A stretch of 64,000 nt of DNA from Streptomyces sp. SAI-127 (GTDB taxonomy: Bacteria > Actinomycetota > Actinomycetes > Streptomycetales > Streptomycetaceae): assembly GCF_029894425.1 (NCBI RefSeq), contig NZ_JARXYJ010000001.1:2604001-2668000 (forward strand). The letters are read 5' to 3'. Shown one piece after another: positions 49,321-58,856 of this stretch (its first letter is position 1; every line of letters starts with the position of its first letter). The position numbers and the translations under genes are program-made. The notes beneath the pieces are model-generated. The model ran no database searches, was not told where the DNA came from, and was given only the letters and a program-made list of their open reading frames with translations.

Positions 49321-49742
49321 TGACACGCCCCACCCCCGCCACGCACACCCAGCTGGACCAGCTGCTCACCGGACTCGTGGAGCGGGTCGCCGACGTGACG
49401 CAGGCTGTCGTGCTCTCGGAGGACGGGCTGGTCGTCAGCAAGTCCACCGGGTTCCTGCGCGACGACGCCGAGCGGCTGGCGGCGACCGCGTCCGGTCTGA
49501 TGAGCCTGAGCAAGGGCGTCAGCATGGACTTCCGGGGCGGCCCGGTGCGCCAGGCGCTCATCGAGATGGCCAACAGTTTCCTGATCCTCACCTCCGCGGG
49601 GCCCGGCGCCCACCTCGTCGTGCTCACCGGGCCGAACGCCGACGTCGGCGTCGTGGCGTACCAGATGAACATGCTGGTGAAGAAGATCGGCGAGCACCTC
49701 AGCGCGGCACCACGGGCCGGCATCGGCCCCACCGGCGGGTGA
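49321..49742 (+). CDS. cvnB: Roadblock/LC7 domain protein (CvnB)
   Basis: 140-residue cytoplasmic roadblock/LC7 protein, second component of a conservon. Conserved features: LDQLLTGLVERVADVTQAVV, LSEDGLVVSKSTG, and MNMLVKKIGEHL at the end. In other organisms such proteins regulate small GTPases, here presumably CvnD. AAGGA six bases before ATG 49321, which lies 11 bases after the CvnA stop; a longer open frame from 49080 is not coding. Confidence 0.93.
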
Positions 49743-49743
49743 G

Positions 49744-50103
49744 GTGACCGACAGCGACGCGGCGGCCAGGCTGGTGCGACCGTTCGCCCTGACCGGCGGA
49801 AGGACGCGGCCCAGCCGTGCCGATTTCACCCTCATCACCACGGTGACCGCGGTGGACCCGCCACCGGAACTCGCCCCCCGCCCGCAGGCCGAGCAGACCC
49901 GCATCCTGCGCCGGTGCGCCCGCCCGCTCGCCGTGGCGGAGCTGGCCGCGCTGCTCGACCTCCCGGTCAGCGTGGTCGTGATCATGCTCTGCGATCTGCT
50001 GGAGGCGGGTCTCATCACCGCGCACCCGCCGCGTCCCGTCTCGCCTCGCACCCCGGACCTGGACCTGTTGCAGAAAGTGAGGGAAGGCCTTGGCCGGCTC
50101 TGA
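49744..50103 (+). CDS. cvnC: DUF742 protein (CvnC)
   Basis: 119-residue DUF742 protein with a winged-helix-like region (LAVAELAALLDLPVSVVVIM, CDLLEAGLI) after a short N-terminus carrying VRPFALTGGRT. GTG at 49744 begins one base after the CvnB stop. It ends inside the start region of CvnD. Its biochemical role in the conservon complex is not established. Confidence 0.92.
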   Translation: MTDSDAAARLVRPFALTGGRTRPSRADFTLITTVTAVDPPPELAPRPQAEQTRILRRCARPLAVAELAALLDLPVSVVVIMLCDLLEAGLITAHPPRPVSPRTPDLDLLQKVREGLGRL

Positions 50104-50683
50104 CCCGCTCGCCACCGAGACAGCCGGTGGTCCCACCGCACCCGACACCGTCAAGATCCTCATCGCCGGGGGCTTCGGGGTCGGCAAGACCACGATGGTC
50201 GGGTCGGTCAGCGAGATCACCCCGCTGCGCACGGAAGAACCCCTCACCGTCGCGGGCCTCGGCGTCGACGACCTCGCCGGGATCGAGCAGAAGCGGGCCA
50301 CCACCGTGGCCATGGACTTCGGCCGGATCACCATCAGCGACGAACTCGTGCTCTACCTCTTCGGCACCCCGGGCCAGCAGCGGTTCTGGTTCATGTGGAA
50401 CGACCTCGCCGTCGGCGCCCTGGGCGCGGTCGTCCTCATCGACGTCCGGCGCCCGGAGTCGAGCTTCGCCGCCGTGGACTTCTTCGAACGCCGGCGCATC
50501 CCCTTCGTCGTCGCCGTGAACGGCTTCGAGGGCCGGCACCCGTACCCGGCCGAGGACATCAGGGAGTCCCTCGCCCTCCCGGAGGGCGTTCCGGTGGTGC
50601 TGTGCGACGCACGGCGACGCGAGTCGTCCCGGGACGTGCTGATCGCCCTTCTGGACCTGCTGATCGCCGCGGCGGTCGACTAG
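50090..50683 (+). CDS. cvnD: GTP-binding protein (CvnD)
   Basis: 197-residue small GTPase-like protein, fourth conservon component. P-loop IAGGFGVGKTTMVGSVSE, G3-like FGTPGQQRFWFMW, and AVNGFEGRHPY near the G4 position. The TTG start at 50090, after GGGAAGG, overlaps the last codons of CvnC. The cytochrome P450 found as a fifth gene in some conservons is absent; the next gene is on the other strand. Confidence 0.92.
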   Translation: MAGSDPLATETAGGPTAPDTVKILIAGGFGVGKTTMVGSVSEITPLRTEEPLTVAGLGVDDLAGIEQKRATTVAMDFGRITISDELVLYLFGTPGQQRFWFMWNDLAVGALGAVVLIDVRRPESSFAAVDFFERRRIPFVVAVNGFEGRHPYPAEDIRESLALPEGVPVVLCDARRRESSRDVLIALLDLLIAAAVD

Positions 50684-50690
50684 CGGCAGC

Positions 50691-52201
50691 TCACTCGTCC
50701 GGCCCGGTCAACTCCTCGTCCGAGGACGGGACCAGCCGGGCCCTGAGGTCCGGGTCGGGCATCTCGCGGTCGAAGGGGAACATCGGCCGGCGGATGCGCC
50801 GGTGGCCGAGGCGCGGCAGGTCCTGGTCGACGCCGCCCGGGGTGAGGGCCATCTTCCAGTCGGCGGCCATCGCGAACAGCTCGGGCTCCAGATACCCGAT
50901 CTTGACGAGGACGAGGTCCGCCTCGCGCGGCGCCAACTCCAGGTTGGTGAAGTCGTGTTCACAGTGGTACGGCTTTCTCAGGCGCGGGTCAGGATCACGT
51001 ACACGCTTCCCACCCGCAGCACCGCCTCGGTCACCGCGTGCTGGTCACCGTGCCGGATCGCGTGGACCACACCGGTCAGCGTGAGCGGGCCCGCGTGACG
51101 GTCGTCGACCTCGGCACCCGCACTCACGGTGACCGTGGCACCGACGCCGGCCTGTACGGCCGTGTCGACGGCGGCCGGGCCCGGGAGCGAGGCGTAGATG
51201 ACCACCGGGCCCGAGGGGTCCTGGAACTCCGGGCGGGACAGCACCTGTTGGAGGCCCCAGGTGACATCACCGGCGCCGCCCGCGGTCGGGTTGTCGCCGG
51301 TGTCGCTGATGAAGTACGGCCGCTTCCGCGAGGCCAGCGCCGCGTCCAGGCACTCCTCGAGCGTGCCGGTCGGCGCGACGAAGTCGAAGTCGTGGCGGGC
51401 CTTCCAGAAGCCGTGGGCGAGCCGTTCGGCACCGGTCGTCACCGCGTCCGCGGAAGAGCCCGTGACGACGACCGCGGCCCGGTTGCGGGGCTCGTCCGCC
51501 CACGCGTAGCCGACCCAGATCGCCGCGTCCGTCACTCCGTCGGTCGCCTCCACCTCCGCCACGGCGGCGTAGACGCTCTTCGCCGGCTCGATCCGGGTGG
51601 AGGTCTGCTCGCCGGCCAGGAGCACGGGGACCGGGATCCAGGCCTTGACCGGGCGGGGGGCGCCGCTCGTGAGGTGGTTCAGGAGGTTGCGGGCGGCCCG
51701 CTCCTTCGTCTCCATCGCGTCCTCGTGCGGGGCCATGCGGTAACAGGTGATCAGGTCCGTGCGGTGGGCGAGTTCCCGCGAGACGTTGCCGTGCAGGTCC
51801 ATGGAGGCGGAGATGATCGTGCCGGGGCCGGTGATCTCCCTTATGCGGTGCAGGAGTTCGGCTTCGGCGTCGTCCACGCCCTCCACGGTCATCGCGCCGT
51901 GGATGTCGTACCAGAGGCCGTCGACGGGGCCCAACGCCCGGAGACGGTCGAGTAGTTCACGGGTCAGTTCGGCGTAGGCGGCCGCCGTCACCGTACCGCC
52001 GGGCAGTGCCTTGCCGACGAGGGTGCCTCGCCAGTCTGCGGCCTCGCGCAACGGCTGACCCGAGGCCAGGAAGGGGTAGCGGGTGAGGACGTCCGCACCG
52101 CGCAGGGGGTGGAAGGCGGGGGCCTCGGTGCGGGCTGGGGAGAAGGTCGAGGATTCGATGCCGAGGCCTGCGATGGCGATTACGGGGAGGGATGAAGGCA
52201 C
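50691..52201 (-). CDS. M81 family metallopeptidase (MlrC-like), interrupted by a frameshift
   Basis: Zinc metallopeptidase of the microcystinase C family, about 500 residues when the frame is restored. GTG at 52201 follows GGAG. Visible: ESSTFSPART near the start, WYDIHGAMT and SMDLHGNVS (metal-binding region), ISDTGDNPTAGGAGDVTWG. At 50978-50980 the frame ends with TGA right after VYVILTRA, yet the MlrC C-terminal domain continues two bases later (RKPYHCEHDFTNLEL, LVKIGYLEPELFAMAADWK, TPGGVDQDLPRLGHRRIRRP) to 50691. Assembly error or real truncation are both possible. It is followed upstream by a ROK regulator and belongs with the peptide-transport cluster. Confidence 0.85.
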
Positions 52202-52253
52202 GGTTGCTCCAGGTCCGTTGTTGTCTGCGAGTTCGTCGTGGCCGGTCGCACCC

Positions 52254-53447
52254 CTACAAGCCTCCGGTGACCGTCTGCATCGCCTGCGCCAGCGCCCGCT
52301 GCAGCGCGAACTGGCCCGCCCCCGCCAACCCGGCGTCGGCGCCCAACGACGTCCGCTCGATCACCAGATGCTGTGTCACCAGCGGATGGCAGCCCTCGTA
52401 CAGCTGGCTTCGCACCGCCGCGACGAACGGCTCCAGGGTGGAGAGGATGCCGCCCAGGTACACGGCGTCGGGGTTGAAGAAGTTGACGTTGGCGGCGAGG
52501 ACCTGGCCGAGGTAGCGGCCGGCCTGGCGGACCGCGCGGGTCGCTTCGGGGTCGGCGTCGAGGGCGAGGCGTACGACGTCCTCGGTGCTCGCCACCGGCA
52601 GGCCCCGTTCCCGCAGGATCCTGACCAGCGCCGCGCCCGAGGCGACCGTCTCCAGGCAGCCCGTGTTGCCGCAGGAGCACGGGGTGTCCTGGGCGGCCTC
52701 GACGCGGACGTGGGTGATCTCCCCGGCCCCTCCGGTCGCGCCCCGGTACAGCCGCCCGTCGGCGATGACGCCCGCCCCGATCCCGGATCCCACCTTCACC
52801 ATGATCGACTGCCGGTGCTCGACGGGCCGGACACTGTGCTCGCCCACGGCCATGCAGTTGGCGTCGTTCTCGACGGCCACCGGGACGGCGAAGCGCTCCT
52901 CGAACCAGTCCCGTACGGGGAAGCGGTTCCAGCCGGGCATGCGCGCCGGAAGGGTGACGAGGCCCGGCTCGACGTCGACCGGGCCCGGCAGGCACAGACC
53001 GACTCCCCGCAGCTGCTCCCGGCCGTGCCGGTCGATCAGCGTCTGGAGCGTGTCCGCCAGGCCGGGCAGCGCGGCCTCGGGCCCGTCCGCCGTGGCGAAC
53101 GGCACGGTCGACACGTCGGTGAGACCGCCCCCGGGGTGCACGACCCCGACATGCGCGTGCTTTCCGCCGAGGTCGGCCGCGACCGCGTATCCGTCGCTGC
53201 CGCCGAGCCGCAGCACCTTGCGCGGCCGCCCGCCGGTGGAGGACCGGGTGCCCTCCTCGGCCACCAGACCGTGCGCCAGCAGCTGGCCGACCGCGAAGGA
53301 CACGGTCGAGGGCGCGGCGCCGAGCAGTGCGGACAGTTCCGTACGGGTCGACGCCTGACCGGAGGCGAGGAGTTCGAGGACACCCTCGGCGAGCGAGGAG
53401 AAGCCGGAGCCGTGCCGTCGATGCGGTGGCGGACTTTTTTCAAGCAT
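52254..53447 (-). CDS. ROK family transcriptional regulator
   Basis: 397-residue regulator: N-terminal winged helix (SLAEGVLELLASGQASTRTE, APSTVSFAVGQL) and a ROK domain with DLGGKHAHVGVV, ENDANCMAVGEH and the zinc motif CSCGNTGCLET. ROK repressors respond to sugars or phosphosugars. It is divergent from the binding-protein gene of the transporter operon and co-directional with the M81 gene (52-base gap), so it is the probable repressor of the whole cluster. ATG at 53447. Confidence 0.93.
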   Translation of the reverse strand: MLEKSPPPHRRHGSGFSSLAEGVLELLASGQASTRTELSALLGAAPSTVSFAVGQLLAHGLVAEEGTRSSTGGRPRKVLRLGGSDGYAVAADLGGKHAHVGVVHPGGGLTDVSTVPFATADGPEAALPGLADTLQTLIDRHGREQLRGVGLCLPGPVDVEPGLVTLPARMPGWNRFPVRDWFEERFAVPVAVENDANCMAVGEHSVRPVEHRQSIMVKVGSGIGAGVIADGRLYRGATGGAGEITHVRVEAAQDTPCSCGNTGCLETVASGAALVRILRERGLPVASTEDVVRLALDADPEATRAVRQAGRYLGQVLAANVNFFNPDAVYLGGILSTLEPFVAAVRSQLYEGCHPLVTQHLVIERTSLGADAGLAGAGQFALQRALAQAMQTVTGGL

Positions 53448-53511
53448 GGTCGAAGTTACTCCCGAATTCGACGGCCCAGGCGTCGAGCGTAGGCCCGAAA
53501 ACCCTCTCCGC

Positions 53512-53547
53512 GCTTTTTCCAGAACAGCAGAAACAGGCTTTTTACAG
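53512..53547. promoter_or_regulatory. Direct repeats in the ROK/transporter control region
   Basis: GCTTTTTCCAG (53512-53522) and GCTTTTTACAG (53537-53547) are near-identical T-rich repeats 25 bases apart in the divergent gap. A ROK regulator site is possible; ROK operators are often inverted, so this is tentative. Confidence 0.35.
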
Positions 53548-53627
53548 CGGCACGCCTATTTCTTCCAACAGAGAGGGCGTTCACTTGCCCCACCCCGCTT
53601 CCACCTCCCTGGTCCCAGGAGCACGCC

Positions 53628-55376
53628 ATGCCCCCTGCCCGCACGAGACTCCTCGCCGGTGCCGCCGCCCTCAGCGCGGGCACCCTGCTGCTCACCGCCT
53701 GTTCGGGGTCGAGCGGCTCGTCGTCGTCCTCCTCGCACGACGCGATCAACTACGCGCTGCCCGCGAACTTCACCCCGAACTGGATCCTGCCGATCGGCAC
53801 CGCGGCGCACCTCAACACCAACAACATCTCCATCGCGAACACGCTGTGGGAGCCGCTCATCGCCTACGACGGCTCGACCGGCAAGATCGGCTGGAACAAG
53901 GCCGGTTCGGTCGCCACGGACGCCAAGTTCGCCGCGGACAACAAGAGCGTGACGATCACCCTGGGCGACCGGCACTGGAGCGACGGGAAGCCGATCACCT
54001 CGGCGGACGTGAAGTTCTGGTTCGACCTCATCAAGGCCAACAAGAGCGAGTGGGCGGGCTACAACCCCGGCAAGGCGCCGGACAACTGGACGTCCTTCAG
54101 GACGGTCGACGCCCGCCACTTCACGATCACTTTCGACAAGACCTACAACCCGCAGTGGATGCTCGCCAACGAGCTGAACTCCATCACCCCGCTCCCGCAG
54201 CACGCCTGGGCCGGCGGCCGGGATGCCAAGCAGGCCTGGACGTACCTCAACGACGCGGCGAAGAACATCTCCGGGTACGCCTCGAACCCGCTGTGGAAGA
54301 CCATCAGCGGCCCCTACTCCGTCAAGTCCTTCTCCACGGCCGGCAAGGTGGTCCTCACCGCCAACAAGAAGTACGACGGCGGCGAGAAGGCGAACATCCC
54401 CACGGTGAACCTGCTCCCCTTCACCACCGCCGACGCCGAGAAGAACGCCCTGCGCTCGGGCAGCGTCGACTACGGCTACATCGAGGCGACCGACCTCGAC
54501 CAGAAGGCCAGCTTCACCGCGCAGGGCTTCAAGGTGGAGCCGTGGTCGGGCTGGGCGATCACCTACATGCCGTACAACTTCAACAACCCGGCGATGGGCG
54601 CCGTGTTCAAGCAGCTCTACGCCCGTCAGGCCATCCAGCACTCCATCGACCAGGCGAGTCTCGCAAAGGTCGTCCTCAACGGGACGGCGGTACCCGGCTA
54701 CGGCCCCATCCCGCAGGGACAGGCCTCGGACTTCCTGTCGCCGGTGCAGAAGGACAACCCGTACCCGTTCTCGAACGACACCGCCAAGTCCCTGCTGACC
54801 AGCCACGGTTGGACCGAGCAGGGCGGGGTCATGACCTGCTCCGAGCCCGCGAAGTGCGGTGAGGGCGTCGCCAAGGGCACGAAGTTCGAGATGCAGGTGC
54901 TCTCGCAGTCCGGCTCCGCGGTCACCGACAACATGATGAGCGCGATCCAGTCCTCCCTCGCGAAGACCGGCATCAAGTTCTCCATCAAGACCGCTCCGGT
55001 CAACTCGGTGCTCTCCCAGACCCCGCAGTGCACCTCGGGGCAGTCGATCTGCAAGTGGCAGCTGAGTTTCTTCGGCACGGCGGGCAGCTGGTACTTCAAC
55101 GCCTTCCCGACCGGTGACTCGCTGTTCCAGACCGGCGGCGGTTCCAACTTCGGCAGCTACTCGAACCCGGACGTCGACAAGCTCATCTCCGCCTCCACTA
55201 CGTCCAGTTCGAACCAGGCCATCCAGGACTACAGCGCGGCCCTCGCGAAGGACCTGCCCGTGATCTGGCTGCCCGAGCCGGACTACCAGATCTCCGTCGT
55301 CAAGAACGGGCTCGGCGGCTTCTCCCAGGACTCGCTGGCCAACTTCCACCCGGCGCAGTGGAAGTGGATCGGCTAG
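53628..55376 (+). CDS. Peptide-type ABC substrate-binding lipoprotein (SBP family 5)
   Basis: Lipoprotein of 582 residues, the usual DppA/OppA size. Lipobox TLLLTAC near residue 25, a short Ser linker, then family-5 signatures (NTLWEPLIAYDGSTGKIGWN, WSDGKPITSADVKFWFDLIK, LYARQAIQHSIDQASL). It binds peptides, or in other members nickel or oligosaccharides. AGGAG precedes the ATG. It is first in a tightly packed operon with two permeases, a double ATPase and a ROK kinase; the stop overlaps the next start (TAGTG). Confidence 0.93.
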   Translation: MPPARTRLLAGAAALSAGTLLLTACSGSSGSSSSSSHDAINYALPANFTPNWILPIGTAAHLNTNNISIANTLWEPLIAYDGSTGKIGWNKAGSVATDAKFAADNKSVTITLGDRHWSDGKPITSADVKFWFDLIKANKSEWAGYNPGKAPDNWTSFRTVDARHFTITFDKTYNPQWMLANELNSITPLPQHAWAGGRDAKQAWTYLNDAAKNISGYASNPLWKTISGPYSVKSFSTAGKVVLTANKKYDGGEKANIPTVNLLPFTTADAEKNALRSGSVDYGYIEATDLDQKASFTAQGFKVEPWSGWAITYMPYNFNNPAMGAVFKQLYARQAIQHSIDQASLAKVVLNGTAVPGYGPIPQGQASDFLSPVQKDNPYPFSNDTAKSLLTSHGWTEQGGVMTCSEPAKCGEGVAKGTKFEMQVLSQSGSAVTDNMMSAIQSSLAKTGIKFSIKTAPVNSVLSQTPQCTSGQSICKWQLSFFGTAGSWYFNAFPTGDSLFQTGGGSNFGSYSNPDVDKLISASTTSSSNQAIQDYSAALAKDLPVIWLPEPDYQISVVKNGLGGFSQDSLANFHPAQWKWIG

Positions 55377-56335
55377 TGGACACGGCCCTCTATCTCGTCC
55401 GCCGGCTTCTTCAGGCCCTCGCCGTGATCCTGATCGTCACGATCGTGGTCTTCTGCCTGCTGCACGCGCTTCCCGGGGGTCCCGCGCGCGGGATCCTCGG
55501 GCCGCAGGCGACGGCCGGGCAGATCGCCGCGTTCAACCACGAGCAGGGGCTCGACCGTTCCCTGCCCGTGCAGTACGTGCTGTATCTGCGCGAGTTGGTG
55601 CAGGGGGATCTCGGAACGTCGTACACGCTGAACGAAGCGGTCTCCCGGCTGATCGAGCAACGGTTGCCGAAAACGCTGGTGTTGACCGTGCTGTCCGCGA
55701 CGGTCGGGCTGGTGCTGGCCGTGCCGTTGGGAATGTGGCAGGCCGTGCGGCGGAACAGGCCGACCGACTATGTCATCACCACGCTGAGCTTCGTCGCGTA
55801 TTCGACGCCGGTGTATTTCCTTGGACTGCTGCTGATTCTGCTGTTCACGCAGACGCTTCGGTGGTTTCCGTCGCAGGCGCCTCAAGGGGACACGCTGGGG
55901 CAGGTGCTGGCGGATCCTGCGGCGCTGGTGCTGCCCGTGGTCACCGGGGCCGCGTCCATGGTTGCCGTGTTCAGCCGCTACATGCGGGGCGCGACGCTGG
56001 AGAACCTCTCCGAGGACTATGTGCGGACCGCTCGGGCGGGAGGCGCGGGGCAGTACGCCGTGCTCTTCCGGCACGTCTTCCGTAACTCGCTGACGCCGGT
56101 GGTGGCGATGCTCGGGTACTACGTGCCGGTGCTGTTCGGGGGTGCGCTGGTGGTGGAGCAGCTCTTCAACTACCCGGGGATGGGGCTGCTGTTCTGGTCC
56201 GCCGCGCAGTCGTCCGACTATCCGGTGCTGCTCGGGTGCGTGCTCGTCATTTCGGTCGCGACCGTCGTGGGGACCCTGCTCGCGGATGTCGTGCAGCGGG
56301 TCGTGGATCCTCGGGTGAAGGAGGCGCGGGCATGA
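55376..56335 (+). CDS. ABC transporter permease, DppB/OppB-like
   Basis: 319-residue membrane permease of the peptide importer. It begins with GTG that shares a base with the stop of the binding-protein gene. Six hydrophobic helices, with DppB landmarks at the N-terminus (HALPGGPARGILGPQAT) and the coupling region (YVRTARAGGAGQYAVLFRHV followed by FRNSLTPVV). Its stop overlaps the start of the second permease in ATGA. Confidence 0.93.
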   Translation: MDTALYLVRRLLQALAVILIVTIVVFCLLHALPGGPARGILGPQATAGQIAAFNHEQGLDRSLPVQYVLYLRELVQGDLGTSYTLNEAVSRLIEQRLPKTLVLTVLSATVGLVLAVPLGMWQAVRRNRPTDYVITTLSFVAYSTPVYFLGLLLILLFTQTLRWFPSQAPQGDTLGQVLADPAALVLPVVTGAASMVAVFSRYMRGATLENLSEDYVRTARAGGAGQYAVLFRHVFRNSLTPVVAMLGYYVPVLFGGALVVEQLFNYPGMGLLFWSAAQSSDYPVLLGCVLVISVATVVGTLLADVVQRVVDPRVKEARA

Positions 56336-57240
56336 GCGGTCGTGTCGAAACCGTCCGCCGGTGGGGGCTTGTCGCGCCCCGCGGCGGAGCCGCACATGGA
56401 CGCAGCCCCGCGCCCCTGAAGGCGCGCTTCGCGCGCAACCGGCTCGCGGTGGCCGGACTCGCGGTCGTCATCCTCTTCCTGGCCTTCTGCTTCATCGGGC
56501 CCCTCGTGTACTCCACCGATCAGACCCACACCGACCTCACCCAGGTCAACCTGACGCCGAGTTCAGCCCATTGGCTCGGTACCGATGCCGTCGGACACGA
56601 CCAGCTCGGGCGGCTCATGTACGGCGGGCAGGTGTCTCTGCTCGTCGGGCTGGCGGCCGGGGTGCTCGCGACCGTCATCGGGACGCTGTGGGGTGCGGTC
56701 GCGGGGTATGCGGGCGGCTGGGTGGACGCCGTGATGATGCGGGTCGTCGACGCGGGCATCGCCATCCCCGCGCTGTTCATCCTGCTGGTCGTGTCCGCCA
56801 TCACCAGTCCCGGCACGCTCGGGCTGATCGTCGTACTCGGGCTGGTCTCCTGGCTCGTGCCGTCCCGGCTGGTGCGCGCCGAGACGCTCACGCTGAAGAA
56901 CCGGGACTACGTACTGACCCTGCGGGCGACCGGCGGGACGCACGGGCGGGCCATCCGCCGGCACATCCTGCCGAACTCGGTGTCCACGATCGTCGTCGCG
57001 GCCACCTTCCAAATAGCCGACGCGATCCTGCTCATCGCCTATGTGTCGTATCTCGGGCTCGGTGTGCAGCCGCCGAAGACCGACTGGGGCGGCATGCTGT
57101 CGGCCGGGCTGACGGCCGCGTACTCGGGGCGCTGGTGGCTGATCGTTCCGCCGGGCCTCGCGATCATCCTCGTCGTGTGCGCGTTCAACGCGATCGGTGA
57201 CGGGCTGCGGGACGCCTTCGACGTGAGGGGACGCGCGTGA
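56332..57240 (+). CDS. ABC transporter permease, DppC/OppC-like
   Basis: 302-residue permease, second of the peptide importer. Landmarks: HWLGTDAVGHDQLGRLMYGG, six helices, and the coupling loop YVLTLRATGGTHGRAIRRHI followed by LPNSVSTIV. ATG at 56332 overlaps the previous stop. The N-terminal segment before the first helix (RRWGLVAPRGGAAHGRSPAP) is encoded by DNA that matches an interspersed Streptomyces repeat and has no counterpart in typical DppC proteins. Confidence 0.92.
   Translation: MSGRVETVRRWGLVAPRGGAAHGRSPAPLKARFARNRLAVAGLAVVILFLAFCFIGPLVYSTDQTHTDLTQVNLTPSSAHWLGTDAVGHDQLGRLMYGGQVSLLVGLAAGVLATVIGTLWGAVAGYAGGWVDAVMMRVVDAGIAIPALFILLVVSAITSPGTLGLIVVLGLVSWLVPSRLVRAETLTLKNRDYVLTLRATGGTHGRAIRRHILPNSVSTIVVAATFQIADAILLIAYVSYLGLGVQPPKTDWGGMLSAGLTAAYSGRWWLIVPPGLAIILVVCAFNAIGDGLRDAFDVRGRA
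56361..56419 (+). repeat. Interspersed repeat within the DppC-like gene
   Basis: The segment GTGGGGGCTTGTCGCGCCCC ... CGGCGGAGCCGCACATGGAC ... GCAGCCCCGCGCCCCTGAAG resembles a short G/C-rich repeat that I recognise between many Streptomyces genes. Here it is in frame near the 5' end of the permease. Confidence 0.55.
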
Positions 57241-58856
57241 ACATCCTGACCATCGAGGACCTCGGGGTGACCTTCTCCACGGAGACGGGTGACGTACCCG
57301 CCGTCCGTGGCGTGTCGCTGCACGTCCGGCCGGGCGAGACACTCGCCCTCGTCGGCGAGTCCGGGTCCGGGAAGTCGACGGTGGCGCTCGCCGCGATGGG
57401 GCTGCTGCCGGGCAACGCGCGCGCCTCGGGGCGGGTCGCGGTCGACGGTACGGAGATCGTCGGGGCCTCGGAGGCCTCGCTCGCCCGGCTGCGGGGGCGC
57501 ACCGCCTCCATGGTGTTCCAGGAACCGGCCAGCGCCCTCGATCCGCTGACCCGGGTCGGCGCCCAGATCGCGGAAGTCGTACGGAACCACCGGGACGTCC
57601 CCCGGTCGGAAGCCGCCCGTGAGGCGGTCGAGCTCCTGCGCCGCGTCGGGATTCCCGAGCCGGAGCGGCGGGCCTCGGCGTTCCCGTTCCAGCTGTCGGG
57701 CGGGCAGCGGCAGCGGGTCGTCATCGCCATGGCGATCGCCAACTCGCCCGGTCTGCTGATCGCGGACGAGCCGACCACCGCGCTCGACGTCACCGTGCAG
57801 GCCGAGATCCTGGACCTGCTACGGCGGTTGGCGGCCGACTCGGGCACCGGCGTACTGCTGGTCACGCACAACATGGGCGTGGTCGCGGACTTCGCGGACC
57901 GGGTCGCCGTGATGCTGCGGGGCGAGGTCGTGGAGACGGGACCCGTGGAGGACGTGCTGTTGCGGCCCGAGCACGAGTACACGCGGGGGCTGCTGGCGGC
58001 GGTGCCGCGGCTGAGGTTCAGCGGTGACGACGCACCCCCGGCCGAGGAGCCCCCGGTGGTGCGACTCCGTGACGTGTCCGTGCGGTTCGGGCGGGTCCAG
58101 GCCCTCGACGGCGTCTTTCTCGACGTCCGTCCCGGAGAAACCGTCGGGCTCGTGGGCGAGTCCGGGTCGGGCAAGTCGACCGCGGCCAGGGTCGCACTCG
58201 GGCTCGTCGCGCCCGCCGCCGGCTCGGTGTCCCTGTTCGGGACCGACCTGGGCAGGGCCCGGGGCCGGAAGCGGCGGGCGCTCCTGTCCGGTGTGGGTGT
58301 GGTGCTCCAGGACCCGGTGGCCTCGCTGGACGCGCGGATGAGTGTGGCCGAGTGCGTGGCAGAGCCCCTCAGGGTGCACCGCAGGGGGATGTCGGGGGCC
58401 GAGCGGCGGGACCGGGTCGCGGAGGTGCTCGAACTCGTACGGCTGCCCAGGGAGTTGGCCGGGCGGGGGCCGCGTGAGCTGTCCGGTGGTCAGCGGCAGC
58501 GGGTGAGTCTCGCCCGGGCGCTGGTCCTCGAACCCCGGCTGCTGGTCGCGGACGAGCCGACGAGCGCGCTGGACGTGAGCGTGCAGCGGACCGTGCTGGA
58601 GGTGATCGCCGAGTTGCAGCGGGAGTTGGGGTTCGCCTGTCTCTTCGTCTCCCACGACCTGGCTGTCGTGCAGGAGTTCGCGCAGCGGGTCGTCGTCATG
58701 CGGGACGGGCGGGTCGAGGAGCAGGGGCCGACCATGTCGACGCTGCTGCGCCCGGAGACCGAGTACACCCGGCGGCTCATCGCGGCCGTACCCGTGCCGG
58801 ATCCGGTCGTGCAGCGGCGGCGGCGCGCCGAGCAGCGGGCCGGGGTCACCGCGTGA
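57237..58856 (+). CDS. Fused double ATPase of a peptide ABC importer (DppD-DppF type)
   Basis: 539-residue protein with two complete ABC domains. First: Walker A GESGSGKSTVALAAMG, signature LSGGQRQRVVIA, Walker B LLIADEPTTALDVT. Second (from about residue 265): Walker A GESGSGKSTAARVALG, signature LSGGQRQRVSLA, Walker B LLVADEPTSALDVS. In most systems these are two proteins. GTG at 57237 overlaps the permease stop, and its own TGA overlaps the ROK kinase start (GTGA), so the operon is translationally coupled throughout. Confidence 0.95.
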   Translation: MNILTIEDLGVTFSTETGDVPAVRGVSLHVRPGETLALVGESGSGKSTVALAAMGLLPGNARASGRVAVDGTEIVGASEASLARLRGRTASMVFQEPASALDPLTRVGAQIAEVVRNHRDVPRSEAAREAVELLRRVGIPEPERRASAFPFQLSGGQRQRVVIAMAIANSPGLLIADEPTTALDVTVQAEILDLLRRLAADSGTGVLLVTHNMGVVADFADRVAVMLRGEVVETGPVEDVLLRPEHEYTRGLLAAVPRLRFSGDDAPPAEEPPVVRLRDVSVRFGRVQALDGVFLDVRPGETVGLVGESGSGKSTAARVALGLVAPAAGSVSLFGTDLGRARGRKRRALLSGVGVVLQDPVASLDARMSVAECVAEPLRVHRRGMSGAERRDRVAEVLELVRLPRELAGRGPRELSGGQRQRVSLARALVLEPRLLVADEPTSALDVSVQRTVLEVIAELQRELGFACLFVSHDLAVVQEFAQRVVVMRDGRVEEQGPTMSTLLRPETEYTRRLIAAVPVPDPVVQRRRRAEQRAGVTA

